This document shows, in pieces, positions 53,101 through 63,834 of a stretch of DNA of 64,000 nucleotides; position 1 is the first letter of the stretch; the number at the start of each line of letters is the position of its first letter. The DNA comes from Vespa crabro (lineage: Eukaryota; Arthropoda; Insecta; Hymenoptera; Vespidae): NCBI RefSeq assembly GCF_910589235.1, contig NC_060974.1, forward strand, positions 3,357,503-3,421,502. The letters run 5' to 3'. The position numbers and the translations under genes are program-made. The notes under the pieces are model-generated. The model worked only from the letters and a program-made list of their open reading frames with translations, did not search any database and was not told where the DNA came from.

Positions 53101-53438
53101 AAACATTAAGACATGTATACTGTAAAATATTAAATTGTATATAAATTTCTTTTAACGATAATATAAAGAATATCATAAGATATTAACCTAACCTCTTACA
53201 TATAAATAATGAAGGCAAATTATTGTATATAACGATGTAATAATATAAGAAATGTTCATATTAATAGAATATTATTACAATTCAATTTTTTTTATTTTTT
53301 CTTTCTTTCTTTTTTTTTTTTTTTATTTTATTATTTTAAACATTAGATTACCTTAATTCTTTGTGTCGAGTTTATAGGCTTGTGTAATACTTGATTTATT
53401 TCTTCGCATTCCGACAATATGTAAGGAAATTCCTGCAT
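50120..53438 (-). CDS. HPS5: HPS5 / pink, BLOC-2 subunit, with zinc-finger-like C-terminus
   Basis: HPS5 is a subunit of BLOC-2, which directs cargo to lysosome-related organelles; the fly gene pink affects eye pigment. Six exons join in frame: 53438-53352, 53119-53009, 52912-52679, 52550-50638, 50562-50448 and 50377-50120, giving 905 residues. ATG 53438 is preceded in frame by TAG six bases upstream. The N-terminal propeller matches human HPS5 (ILGSTSGSIYLFNRE, GDGTGKVSAIVLT, LLISTLTRCYICDT, EFGACFYKI, CARPGSRFWEV, THQFKELLAIPP). The middle is divergent and Ser/Asn-rich, and the C-terminal half is helical. The last exon ends with C862-x2-C865, C885-x-H887-x2-H890-x2-C893 and C902-x2-H905, a RING-H2-like spacing. 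As I recall, human HPS5 lacks this. HPS5 identity is confident; the finger is inferred. Confidence 0.9.
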
Positions 53439-54541
53439 AATCTAAATAATGCACTTCAATGCTATTAAAGTTTTCAATATTAGAAGTGCGAATTAGACAA
53501 AAAAAAAACAAATTATTTGATTTTGTTTATAAGAACATAAATTCACTTTTATTTGTATATCATATAAATTTAAGACTATTAAACACCTTTTGCTCGTAGC
53601 ATATTCAACGACTTAAGCGATAGCTATGGATAAAACATGAACTACAAGCACAATAGGAAATTTTTTTATGCATGAACTATTCTCAAAAATGATTCTACTT
53701 TAAAATCCGCATTCGCAAAATATTCTGATCGAATTTACTCTACTGATTTTTGTCCATGGGACTCATCTCAAGGGCCTCCTCTACTCTTGAGTCCCAATCG
53801 AGACTTATAAATAATAATTAATAAATAAGAATAAATAGGAATAATAATGAACAAGAGTTATATTTATAATAAAATAAAAACGTTAAAAAAAAAAAAAAGA
53901 AATTATAAGAACTTAAATATCAAAACTAAATAAAAAAAAACTTTATTAATTGCGTTGTATTTTATTCTTTTTTTTTCTTTTTCTTTTTTTTTTTTTACAA
54001 AATTAATAAGAGTTCAATAATTATGTTTACTTAATTACACATGTCTTACGGGTTCAGATATTCCAAAATAAAATAAGAAAAATAAAAATTAATATTAAAA
54101 GTTATATAAATAACATGTTTAAAAACACCTATAATAAAAAAAAATTCGATGATTTCTATCAATGTAATTATAGGTTAGAATATTATCTAATGTGATTCGT
54201 AATATGATTAAGCCGTATGTGAAATTCGTTTCAATATTTAAATACAGTGTATGTCATTTGTTTAAATTGAATAATTTTGTCAATGTATTTTAAAAAAGAA
54301 GAATAAAAAAATGAATTTTTCATCCATTTTACCGATCCAGATATATGTATGTATGTAAAATAATAATTATGTCTATAATATTATTCGTTCTTTCTTAAAA
54401 TATTAAATCGTATTGCGTTTGTTATTTACATATACAATATATATAAATATATATCTTCTTTCTGCTTCCTTCTTTTTTTTTCTTTTTTTTTCTTTTTTTA
54501 TTTTTTCTTTTTTTTCAATCTAGGAATTTCTACAATTGATC
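53439..54541. other. Spacer upstream of HPS5
   Basis: This 1.1-kb AT-rich spacer lies between two minus-strand genes. It should contain the HPS5 promoter and the 3' end of the unknown gene. It includes T/C tracts (53965-53997, 54464-54520). No coding signal is seen. Confidence 0.6.
54497..54502 (-). terminator. Candidate polyadenylation signal of the unknown gene
   Basis: AATAAA on the minus strand lies about 40 nt past the stop at 54542, within a T-rich (transcript A-rich) tract. Usage is inferred. Confidence 0.35.
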
Positions 54542-56140
54542 TCATTGCAAGGGACTAGAAATATTCTGAGTATTTTCGTATTCCGTATTGACGTTGATTT
54601 TGTTGATATATAACGATGAGTAATTACGTTTTAATTCATGATTTATCGGCTCAGTATAAATAATACTTTCATTCGATGAATCATTGAATCTTTTTTTTAC
54701 GACTTCTTTTAACTCATCATGAACGAAAGATTTTCTTTGATAAGAATTCCTATCTCTCTTACAATGACTTAAAACTTGCCTATAACGATCTATATTGTCT
54801 TTATGATTCCACGTTTCTTGATCTTGATGTTGTTCAGGTATAAACGTAAGTTTTTTAGACATTTCTCGAATCGCCGACGGTTTGACAAGATTTTCAATGG
54901 ATTCTTCGACCGACAATATTCCAGAACCATAACCGGAATCTTCCTTACGTGGATTTATTTTTATTGATTGAAAGGATTCAAGATATTTCTTTGGTGTTGT
55001 CTGATTTCTTTTAATACCATAAATCGGTCGAATCGTTGCATTTCGATTTAACTGTAATAAGAATAATAATATATAATAATTAATATATATATTATTGCAT
55101 ATATTTGTATATATGATATATTATTGTACACAGATTGAATCAAAAGTTTCCAAGTGATATTAAAAATTAATTATCCTTTTTCAAAAATTTTTAGGTTAAT
55201 TGTTGTTGTTTTTATTATTTTTCTTTTTTTTTCCCCCTAGGAACTTTTGATATTTATCTGTTAACATATATTAAAATTATAATAAAGATTATCAATCATA
55301 TCGAGATAACAACGAAACAACAAAAAATCTTTCTACTTATTAATAATAATACATATTTACATTTGTATTATTTTTATCTTTAGTATTATTAATAACAACA
55401 GTTTGCAAAGAATGTGCTCTTGGTATAATTGATATAGAAGGCAATATTTCATGATGCTTCTCTGATTTATCACAAGATCGAGAACGTCGGGATTTATTTT
55501 TATTATTATGTTTTTTCCAACTGATCAAAGAACTTAAAACTTCTTTGATAGATTTCTTTTGATTGATTTTTTCATCATTTGTAGTTTCGCTCCATCGTTT
55601 ATCCGAAGTCGTCCATTTTTCTTTTGGATCATTGTCGACCAATCGGAAATTCGATGACGATGATTTGGCAATTATGTCCGAATCGTTAACGATTTCAATA
55701 TCATTCTCGAATGTTTTTACATTTTTATTCAATTGTACATTTTTTATGTTCGATAATCTTTTAATATTTTCATCCAACGTCGATTCTCGTAGATTAGAAG
55801 AATTGTCACATGTATCGTGATAATACGTAGTGATCCTTGGTAAAGGGATTCTCATGAAAGATCTTCGTAAAAATTCCTTATTTACATTCTTTGTACGATC
55901 ATTACTTTTATCATTTTTCTTTTCAAAACGACTAATTAATTTTGTTACCAAATTTCTCGATTTTTCTGCATTAACAGAAGAAGGACTACTTGATTCAATG
56001 TTCTTCTCGAAATCTAAATCGTCGGACATATAACACGTTCTATATCGTTTTTCGATCAAATTTTTTGTATCTTTTTTATTCGAGTCAATCTTATCGATCA
56101 TATTCGACACAGATTTCGAATGTTTATTTATCGAGGACAT
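54542..56140 (-). CDS. Unrecognised two-exon gene encoding a disordered, charged protein
   Basis: I do not recognise this protein. Exons 56140-55361 and 55051-54542 join in phase 0 across a GT-AG intron to give 429 residues. The frame is open further upstream, but only from a GTG at 56185, so ATG 56140 (MSSINKHSK) is the likely start unless an unseen 5' exon exists. Residues 1-260 are rich in Ser, Lys, Asn and Asp with an Arg/Ser cluster (KSRRSRSCDKSEKHHE) and look disordered. Exon 2 opens with more ordered-looking blocks: RPIYGIKRNQTTPKKYLESF and EDSGYGSGILSVEESIENL, then KPSAIREMSKKLTFIPE. No signal peptide, membrane segment or zinc motif is seen. It lies upstream of HPS5 on the same strand and is divergent from MND1. 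Two long exons with a clean splice make it a credible gene. Confidence 0.65.
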
Positions 56141-56391
56141 TATTTTTCGAAGGATTATATTTTCTATATATTCTACAGTGCACACAAAAAAATGAGAGAT
56201 TTAAAAGCACACCGAAGAAATGTTTTCTCGATTTTAATATTATAACTTCGCAATCGTTAGTACAGGAATACAATGTAGTAATAATAAGATTAAGTGAACT
56301 GTTAGAAAACTTTTTGCCAAACAATAAATATTTAGAGGTCATATTTATTCGGTGACGTAATCACGATTCGTAAATATTAATATTTTTATTT

Positions 56392-56446
<55 letters not shown>

Positions 56447-57417
56447 ATGATGAGCTATTAAGGTTAATAATTTTTTAATTAAATATACATAAAAACATAT
56501 TAAACGTTTTTTGTCATTTTTTTGAAAGACATGTTTTTTCTTTTTTTCCCATATAGCAAAGGACTCCTATTTGTGTTAAATAATTTTCAAACATATTTTG
56601 GATTGTATGTTACTACGATCATATAAAGATTAGATAAAGGATATATTTGTTTATTTTGAATGTTAGTCATGATCATTGATTGGCTATAACGTAAAAGAAA
56701 CGTTTTTGAAAATAACTAAACATAATAAATTTATAATAAATCTATCATTATCATTTATTTAAACAAGATGAACAATATATATATATAATTTATATGTATT
56801 TTAATTTATAAACGTTTATAAAGTCGAAGAAGAATCTTTTACGTAGTTTAGCTACGACGTAAATTATTTTCATTCCCGCCGAATTGACTTAAAACATAAC
56901 CTGTGAAACATTGGTAAGTGATCGAGTGACATTTTCGAGTTTAATTTATGTATTAACTTATTTTTATTTAATTATTGACATATGATAAAGAATATATGTA
57001 ATTTCAGGAATATAATAATAATATATATATATATATATATTCTTTATTTATAGAGAGTTAGAATATAAGAATTTGTTTGTAACCTTAATTCGTAAATTTT
57101 TATATCGCCATTGTAATGAATATTTGAATAATGAAAGTATTTAAATTAAATTTTGGTTTTGATTGGTATTAGTTATATTCCTTTTTTCAGCTAATGGAAA
57201 TGATATTTAATCCATGAGGTCGTTCATTTTGATCTGTAAAGTTTCCAACAAATATCGATGAAAATAAATGTCTTTCGTCTTGATCTTCAATTATAAATTT
57301 CTTTATCAAAAGAATTGTTTAAGTGTCTACATATAGAAGAAACTATTTCATAATTGCGTTGTTATAAAAAGATATTTAATAAATATACAGTGTAATTATT
57401 TTGATACAGTCTAAAGA
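56141..57417. promoter_or_regulatory. Divergent upstream region of the unknown gene and MND1
   Basis: This 1.28-kb spacer has an (AT)n run (56395-56441) ending in a DRE-like TATCGATA (56440-56447), TA runs near 56776 and 57020, and a more balanced stretch (56820-56940). No coding signal is seen. Shared promoter function is inferred. Confidence 0.4.
56395..56441. repeat. (AT)n microsatellite
   Basis: About 23 AT units in the divergent spacer upstream of MND1. Confidence 0.9.
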
Positions 57418-58266
57418 ATGTCCAAAAGAAAAGGTCTGACTCTTGATGAAAAACGAGCTAGAATGCTTCAAATATTTTATGAGAGGAGGGAATTTTTCAC
57501 GTTAAAAGAATTAGAAAAGATTGCACCTAAGGAAAAGGGTATAGTTGCTCAAACTGTAAAAGATGTTCTTCAAACTTTAGTAGATGATGGTCTAGTTAGA
57601 TCTGATAAAATTGGCACTTCTATATATTTTTGGACATTTCCTGGGTAAGAAAAATTTATATGAGGCTTATTAAATATATTGATTGCAACATTTTTAAGAA
57701 AATATATTATCTTAGAGAGAATATAACTGCTGTAGAAAATAGGATAGCACATGCGAGTAAAAGAATAGTTGAAGCTGAATTTAAGCTACAAAAATTAAAG
57801 GAAGAATGTATTAAAGAGCAGGTAAAATGTGATATAGAAATTTTATGATTACTTTTAAAATACATTAAGTGCCATTAAAATTATTACAATATTCAATAAT
57901 ACATTACTTAGACTGGTAGAGAAGATACAGAAGAAAGGCGAAATTTGTTACAAGAAATACAGCAATTAAGAGAGAAAGAAAATGAATTGAAAAATCACAT
58001 TGCTAAACTTAGTGACGTAGATCCAGAAGTAATTGGAAAAATGGCAGAGAGAGCACAGGTAAGAAAATATCATATCAAATCTATCTATGTATTAATTTTT
58101 GAGAAAATAATTAAATGATTTTGATTAGATGTTCAAAGAGGTAACTAATATATGGACAGACAATATCTTTGCCATTCAAAGTTGGTGCAAGAGAAAATTT
58201 GATATATCAGAGCAAGATCTCAATAAACAATTTAGTATCTCTGATGATTTAGACTATAAGGAGTAA
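57418..58266 (+). CDS. Mnd1: MND1, meiotic nuclear division protein 1
   Basis: MND1 pairs with HOP2 (PSMC3IP) to help DMC1/RAD51 strand exchange in meiotic recombination. Four exons join in frame: 57418-57644, 57716-57821, 57912-58058 and 58129-58266, giving 205 residues, the same as human. The N-terminal winged helix (MSKRKGLTLDEKRARMLQIF, LKELEKIAPKEKGI, VKDVLQTLVDDGLV, IGTSIYFWTFP) is nearly collinear with human. A coiled coil (about 76-160) and the C-terminal block WTDNIFAIQSWCKRKF...DDLDY follow. Drosophila has lost MND1, HOP2 and DMC1, so its retention here is informative about lineage. AATAAA at 58321-58326 lies about 55 nt past the stop. Confidence 0.97.
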
Positions 58267-58320
58267 AATATATTATATTAAAAAACAAAAATATTTATAC
58301 TTTTATATTTTTGTAATTAA

Positions 58321-58323
58321 AAT

Positions 58324-58326
<3 letters not shown>
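58321..58326 (+). terminator. Candidate polyadenylation signal of MND1
   Basis: AATAAA lies about 55 nt downstream of the MND1 stop, immediately before a (TA)n run. Usage is inferred. Confidence 0.45.

Positions 58327-58331
<5 letters not shown>

Positions 58332-58365
<34 letters not shown>
58332..58365. repeat. (TA)n microsatellite
   Basis: About 17 TA units just downstream of the MND1 polyadenylation hexamer. Confidence 0.9.
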
Positions 58366-58368
<3 letters not shown>

Positions 58369-58806
58369 CTACGTACCATTCAAAAAGAATTCCTTTCAAA
58401 ACATTTACCACTTCCTATGATTTATAAATCTCAAAAGTGCAATTTTTAAAAGTCGCATTTGTTTTTTTTTTTGAGAGAGATATAGGTAAGCAAGTAAATA
58501 GGCATTTATTACATTATTATAGTTTCATATTTTATACATTTAGCATTATATGGAGATGTTTATATCAAGAAGCATAATATTATTGCAGATATCATAAACA
58601 ATGATTTATAATATGTCGATACTATTGCCCTCTTTGTTATCAAGCGCAACTAACTTACGATTAGTGGATTTTCACCTTTGAATATAAAAAAAAAACAAAC
58701 ATAACCTTCGAACGAGAAAGTGTTATTGTCAGTTTACAGTTAGAAAAATTGAAATTTAGAGGAACGTCAGAGGGATTATTTCTTTCTCCGGATGTGATAA
58801 ATCAAA

Positions 58807-59023
58807 ATGGAAGAAATGGATTTAAAAAATGAGATAGACAAAGAAAACTGTTCAAGTGCGAGCTCATTAAATGTAAGTAAAGAAGAGGTAGAATTAATTG
58901 AAGATGAAGAACAAGAGAATGAAGAGGATGAAGAAATAAATAATAAAGATGAGAATGGGGATGGTTTAAATGATGATGATGATGATAATGAAAATAATGA
59001 TGATAATATGGATGATGATGATA

Positions 59024-59076
<53 letters not shown>

Positions 59077-62049
59077 GAAGGCGAAGACGACGAAGATGCT
59101 GATGAAGCAGAAATCAAAATTTTAGAGACTTCATTGTCACAAAATCCTTATGATTACAGTAGTCATGTAGCATTGATAAAAAAATTTGAGACAATGGGAG
59201 AACTTGAACGTTTACGTGGTGCAAGAGAAAATATGAGTTCAAAATATCCATTGAGTTCAGAATTATGGTTATCATGGATACGCGATGAGATTAAATTAGC
59301 TGTTAATACGGAAGAAAAAGCTGAAGTTATCAAACTGTGCGAAAGAGCTGTTAAAGATTATCTCTGTATGTTATTGTTTTTATACTTGTTCAATAACAAT
59401 CATTATTTATAAAAATTATTTATTGAAATTATATTTATTATTAGCTGTTGACATTTGGTTGGAATATTTACAATTCAGTATTGGAAATATGGATAATGAA
59501 AAGAATGGAACTAAAAATGTTCGTCAGCTTTTTGAAATTGCATTAACATCCGTTGGATTGCATACTATCAAAGGAGCGATAATATGGGAAGCATTTAGAG
59601 AATTTGAAGCAGTATTATTTGCATTGGTAAGTTAAAGAAATATAAATTTCTTTGTGTTAATATATTTTACTATCATATATTTGGTCTTATTTCAAGTAGA
59701 TTGATCCTTCAAACAAAGCTGAAAGGAAGGAACAATTGGAACGTATTGGAAATCTTTTCCGTCGTCAATTAGCATGTCCTTTACTTGATATGGAGAAAAC
59801 ACATGAAGAGTATGAAGCTTGGAGAGCTGGAGATGGTGTTCAAGCTACTATAGATGATAGTATTGTATTGGGAGGATATGAACGTGCTTTTGCAAAATTA
59901 AATCTACGTCTTCCTTATGAAGAAAAAATAGTATCTGCACAAAATGAAAGTGAATTGTTTGATGCTTTTAAAGCATATTTGTTATATGAAAAACAAAATG
60001 GGGATCCAGGACGTGTTACGGTTTTATACGAGAGAGCAATTGCAGATCTTAGTCTTGAGGTACCACTTTGGTTGGATTATCTTAATTATCTTGAAAACAA
60101 TATTAAGATAGAGTCGATATTAAGTGAAATATATGAAAGAGCATCAAGGAATATTCCATGGTGTTCAACAATTTGGCAAAAATGGATTAGAGCGTATGAG
60201 AAATGGGAAAGACCTGTTCTAGAAGTTCAGGTGTTATTGGAAAATGCTTTAGCTATAGGTTTTCCAACGGCAGAGGATTATCGTGATTTATGGATGAAAT
60301 ATTTAGAATATTTGCGCCGAAAAATAGATAAAAATGTAGAAGAAGACGATAAACAAATTGATATTCTTCGTAATACATTTAATAGAGCTTGCGAACACTT
60401 AGCTAAAATTTTTGGTTTGGACGGTGATCCAAATTGTATTATTTTACAATATTGGGCAAGAACAGAAGCTATAACAGCGAATAATATGGAAAAGGCTAGA
60501 TCTCTTTGGACTGATATATTTTCACAAGGCCATTCGGTAACTGCATCTTATTGGTTGGAATATATTTCTTTAGAAAGGTAATTTATTGTTATATCGATAA
60601 ATTATCTAGACGAATTTGAGATATAATTTATATCTTATAATTTTTATCTTAAATATAGATGTTACGGCGATACGAAACATTTGAGAAAGTTATATAAAAA
60701 AGCATTAACTTCGGTCAAGGACTGGCCAGAAAGCGTGGCGAATTCATGGTTGGATTTTGAGCGTGACGAAGGTAATCTCGAACAGATGGAATTTTGTGAA
60801 TTGAAAACAAAAGAAAAATTGGACAAAGTTATAGAAGAAAGGTCAAAAGCTCAGCAGGCTAATTTGCAAAATGAATTATTTGCACAATCCAAAAAAACAA
60901 ACAAGAGAAAAGCTGAAGATGCAGGTAAATGGAAGAATTTAGGAAGTTCTGCCTTTAAAATAATGAAAATGGATGAAAGAAATAAATTTAAATTACGGGA
61001 AAGTCGTCTTGACTTGGATAAGAAAATGGAGGATGACAAGGAACAAATTAGACCTGAAGTACAGCCCCCGCCAGGTTTTAAATCATTTGAAAATGAAAAA
61101 ACAATTGATACAAATCGTGATATAGATGATAAGTTAACCGTATTTATTAGTAATTTGGATTATACGGCAACCGAGGACGAAGTTAGGAACGCTTTAAAAC
61201 CAGCAGGATTAATAACTTCGTTTAAAATGATTAGAGATTATAAGGGACGTAGCAAAGGTTATTGCTATGTACAATTAAGCAATAAAGTATGCCAATGGAT
61301 TTTTTTTAAATATATAAAAATTTATAATTTACGTGCTCGTCGAACAATGATAAAAATATAAATTTTTACAGGAGGCCGTTGAGAAAGCATTAACGTTAGA
61401 TAGAACACGTATAAATGGACGTCCTATGTTTGTTTCAAAATGTGATCCTAACAAAAGTACAAGAAGTTCAGGATTTAAATACAACAGCATTTTGGAAAAG
61501 AATAAACTTTTTGTTAAAGGTATAATTATATAAAAGTTTGACATTAGTGGGAAAAAGAAATTTTATTAAAATCAATATTAATATTTTTTTAATTATATTG
61601 TAGGTCTTCCAGTTGCAACGACAAAAGAAGATCTTGAAAAGATATTTAATATTCATGGAAAATTAAAAGATGTTCGTTTAGTTACTTACCGTAATGGACA
61701 TTCCAAAGGATTGGCATACATTGAATATATAGATGAAAGTGATGCTGCTAAGGCTCTTATTGCTACCGATGGTATGAAAATTGGAGATAAAGAAATAAAC
61801 GTGGCAATTAGTCAACCACCGGAACGTAAAAAAGGAGAAGAAATATCTTATGTAAAATCATTGGGTAGTAGTACAGTAAGTAGAACAACATTTGGATTAC
61901 CAAAAACATTATTATCCATGGTACCGCGAAATGTTAAAATTACGAGCATTAATAATACTAATGATAATGATAAAAGTTCATCTAAGAATGGAATATCACA
62001 GCCGAAGAGTAATCAAGATTTTCGGAATATGTTGTTGAATAAAAAATAA
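58807..62049 (+). CDS. Rnp4F: SART3 / p110, U4/U6 snRNP recycling factor (fly Rnp4F)
   Basis: SART3 re-anneals U4 and U6 snRNAs after splicing. Six exons join in frame: 58807-59365, 59445-59626, 59700-60577, 60659-61286, 61372-61519 and 61604-62049, giving 946 residues (human 963). Residues 1-100 are acidic, with a long Asp run. HAT repeats follow (about 100-580; for example SSELWLSWIRDEIK, VPLWLDYLNYLENN, STIWQKWIRAYEKWER). A basic stretch KKTNKRKAED is a likely nuclear signal. RRM1 lies near 699-775 (TVFISNLDY, GRSKGYCYVQ) and RRM2 near 794-872 (KLFVKGLPV, GHSKGLAYIEY). The end, NQDFRNMLLNKK, matches the short C-terminal LSm-binding motif of SART3/Prp24. Confidence 0.96.
58971..59078 (+). 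repeat. Coding (GAT)n trinucleotide repeat
   Basis: GAT/AAT/GGT units encode an almost pure Asp tract near the N-terminus of SART3. The long GAT stretch (about 59024-59061) is nearly uninterrupted. Confidence 0.9.
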
Positions 62050-62369
62050 TCTATTGTATTATCATATAAAAAAGTATTTTTAATGATTCCAGTGTTCCGT
62101 ATCACGCAGTATCCTTTCCTATATCTGAGAAATTATAGATATTGTATAATTGTATAGAGCAAAATATATATATATACAAAAAGAAAAGAATAGAGTTTTT
62201 ATAGACAGAAAATAAAAAAAAAGAAAGAAAAAAAAAAGCTGTGGCAAAAGAAAGCTACTAAAAACTTTCTTCAATCTACGCATGTTCTTCTTATTAACTA
62301 AACTTGCAAGCATCTAATATTTATATACAGTATACATGTTAAATATTATATTCTAATTTTATTAGAAAA

Positions 62370-62400
<31 letters not shown>

Positions 62401-62766
62401 TTGATTATTGTAACAGAGTATACAGAAAATAATAAGTATATCATGGAATTAATTAATAAATATCGTCAATGTATAAATGGATAATGCGTATATACACAAT
62501 GGAAAATACATAAGAAGTTTGTGAATTGTTTTCTTTTGACAATTCACGCAATGATCACGTTCGATCACACGTACGCGCAGATGTTTATAAAAATTATTAT
62601 TAAAAAAAAAAAAATTAAAAAAAGAAAAAAAAATCTATATAAATTTATATAAAGGGACACAATTAAAAAGAGATAAAATTACAATGGGTATACTTAAGAA
62701 AAATCTTATGAAAGAAATTTCTTTTATAATAACACGTACAAAATCAATAATCGTTGTTGTGTATTA
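62050..62766. other. Noncoding interval between convergent SART3 and AA15 genes
   Basis: The two 3' flanks meet in a 717-bp AT-rich stretch with A/G tracts (62179-62237, 62602-62632) and a TA run (62380-62401). An AATAAA near 62210 could serve SART3. No gene is seen. Confidence 0.6.
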
Positions 62767-63834
62767 TTACATTTGCAATTGTGCATTAGAGATGTGACAT
62801 TTCTTGTGTCTTGGCGGAGCCACAGGTGGATTCTCTGGTGTCAGAAGTCTTCTTTGCAAAAGCCATTTTTTGGCTCTACCAGCGTGGTAATAATACGCGT
62901 AAAGCAGTGCCATAGCAGCCAGCACCACCAAAAGACACGTACCAGCGATGATAATACTGAATAACCATGAGGGTGCTGATATTGGTATCGAAGTTGGTTC
63001 CTCTGTTGATGTATCCATAGGTGTACTTTCTGTTGTTGGCACTTTTGGAAGATCTGGTAACGATAAAGTTTCATTGTCACCGATAGCAATGTCGGCACAT
63101 GCACGAAATTCCTCTTGCGGTCCGCATCCAATGGCACCTAATGTACAATACATTTTCTCTATATTATTATTTTAATCGTGTATTCTCATTCTTAGTTCTT
63201 CCTTGCAATCTCTCATCATGTAACAATTTAACGTGAAAAGAATTTAATGAGCATTGCCGAAATAACAGTAATATGACGAAGAAATTTCATCACGATATGA
63301 TAAATTATGCGCTTATTGTCATTCTACTTTCTACAATGATATTACAAAATCAATCCTTATAATATTTATGCAAAAATTATTATCATATATTTTAACGATA
63401 ATCGAAAGTATATTTAAGGATCATCGTAGTTTTACGTATAATTATTTTTCATTTCTTTCTTTTTTAATTTTAAATTTAAAAATAATACCTGTCCCATTTC
63501 CACAATCACCCCAATTATTTCCAGCTATGTATCTCCATTGAAATACGCATTGTCTGCATGTCAATCCTTCTGGTAATTTATAATATCCTTCGAAGACTTT
63601 ATTACCAGGACCAGGATAATATCTTGCTGTAAGATTTTCTCCACGTAGTAAATACTTATCCAAACATTCCTGTGTAACTTCCTTGTCACGATAGATCATT
63701 GGACACGTGCGAAATTCAAAATAGCCAAAATGATTTGCTGTTAACTCGACGCGTACCGGTATAACGGAACCAGTTCGATATCTTCGAACGATCACCCCAT
63801 TTCCATACTTTCCACCAGTTTCGTGCAAACGTGG
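62767..63834 (-). CDS. AA15-type lytic polysaccharide monooxygenase, membrane-anchored (3' part)
   Basis: AA15 enzymes are copper monooxygenases that cleave chitin or cellulose oxidatively. Two in-frame exons are visible, 63834-63489 and 63137-62767; earlier exons with the signal peptide and N-terminal copper-binding His lie beyond the window. Exon 63834-63489 carries the family core: PRLHETGGKYGNGVIVRRY, GSVIPVRVELTANHFGYFEF with the second copper His, TQECLDKYLL, LPEGLTCRQCVFQWRY and AGNNWGDCGNGTG. The last exon gives GAIGCGPQEEFRACADIAI, a Thr/Ser/Pro-rich linker, one membrane span (SWLFSIIIAGTCLLVVLAAM) and a 40-residue basic tail with PVAPPR. The domain is typical; the transmembrane anchor and tail are the notable parts. 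The pocket aromatic position in EEFRACADI is Phe. Family assignment is confident, substrate unknown. Confidence 0.9.

Larger units (their letters stand above)
58267..58806. other. Spacer between MND1 and SART3
   Basis: A 540-bp spacer between tandem + strand genes. It holds the MND1 3' end with AATAAA (58321-58326), a TA run (58332-58365) and the presumed SART3 promoter/5' UTR (about 58600-58806), which is less AT-rich. No coding signal is seen. Confidence 0.6.

Noticed and set aside
55340..56185. A longer start for the unknown gene at 56185
   Set aside because: The initiating codon there is GTG, not ATG; the first ATG in frame is at 56140.
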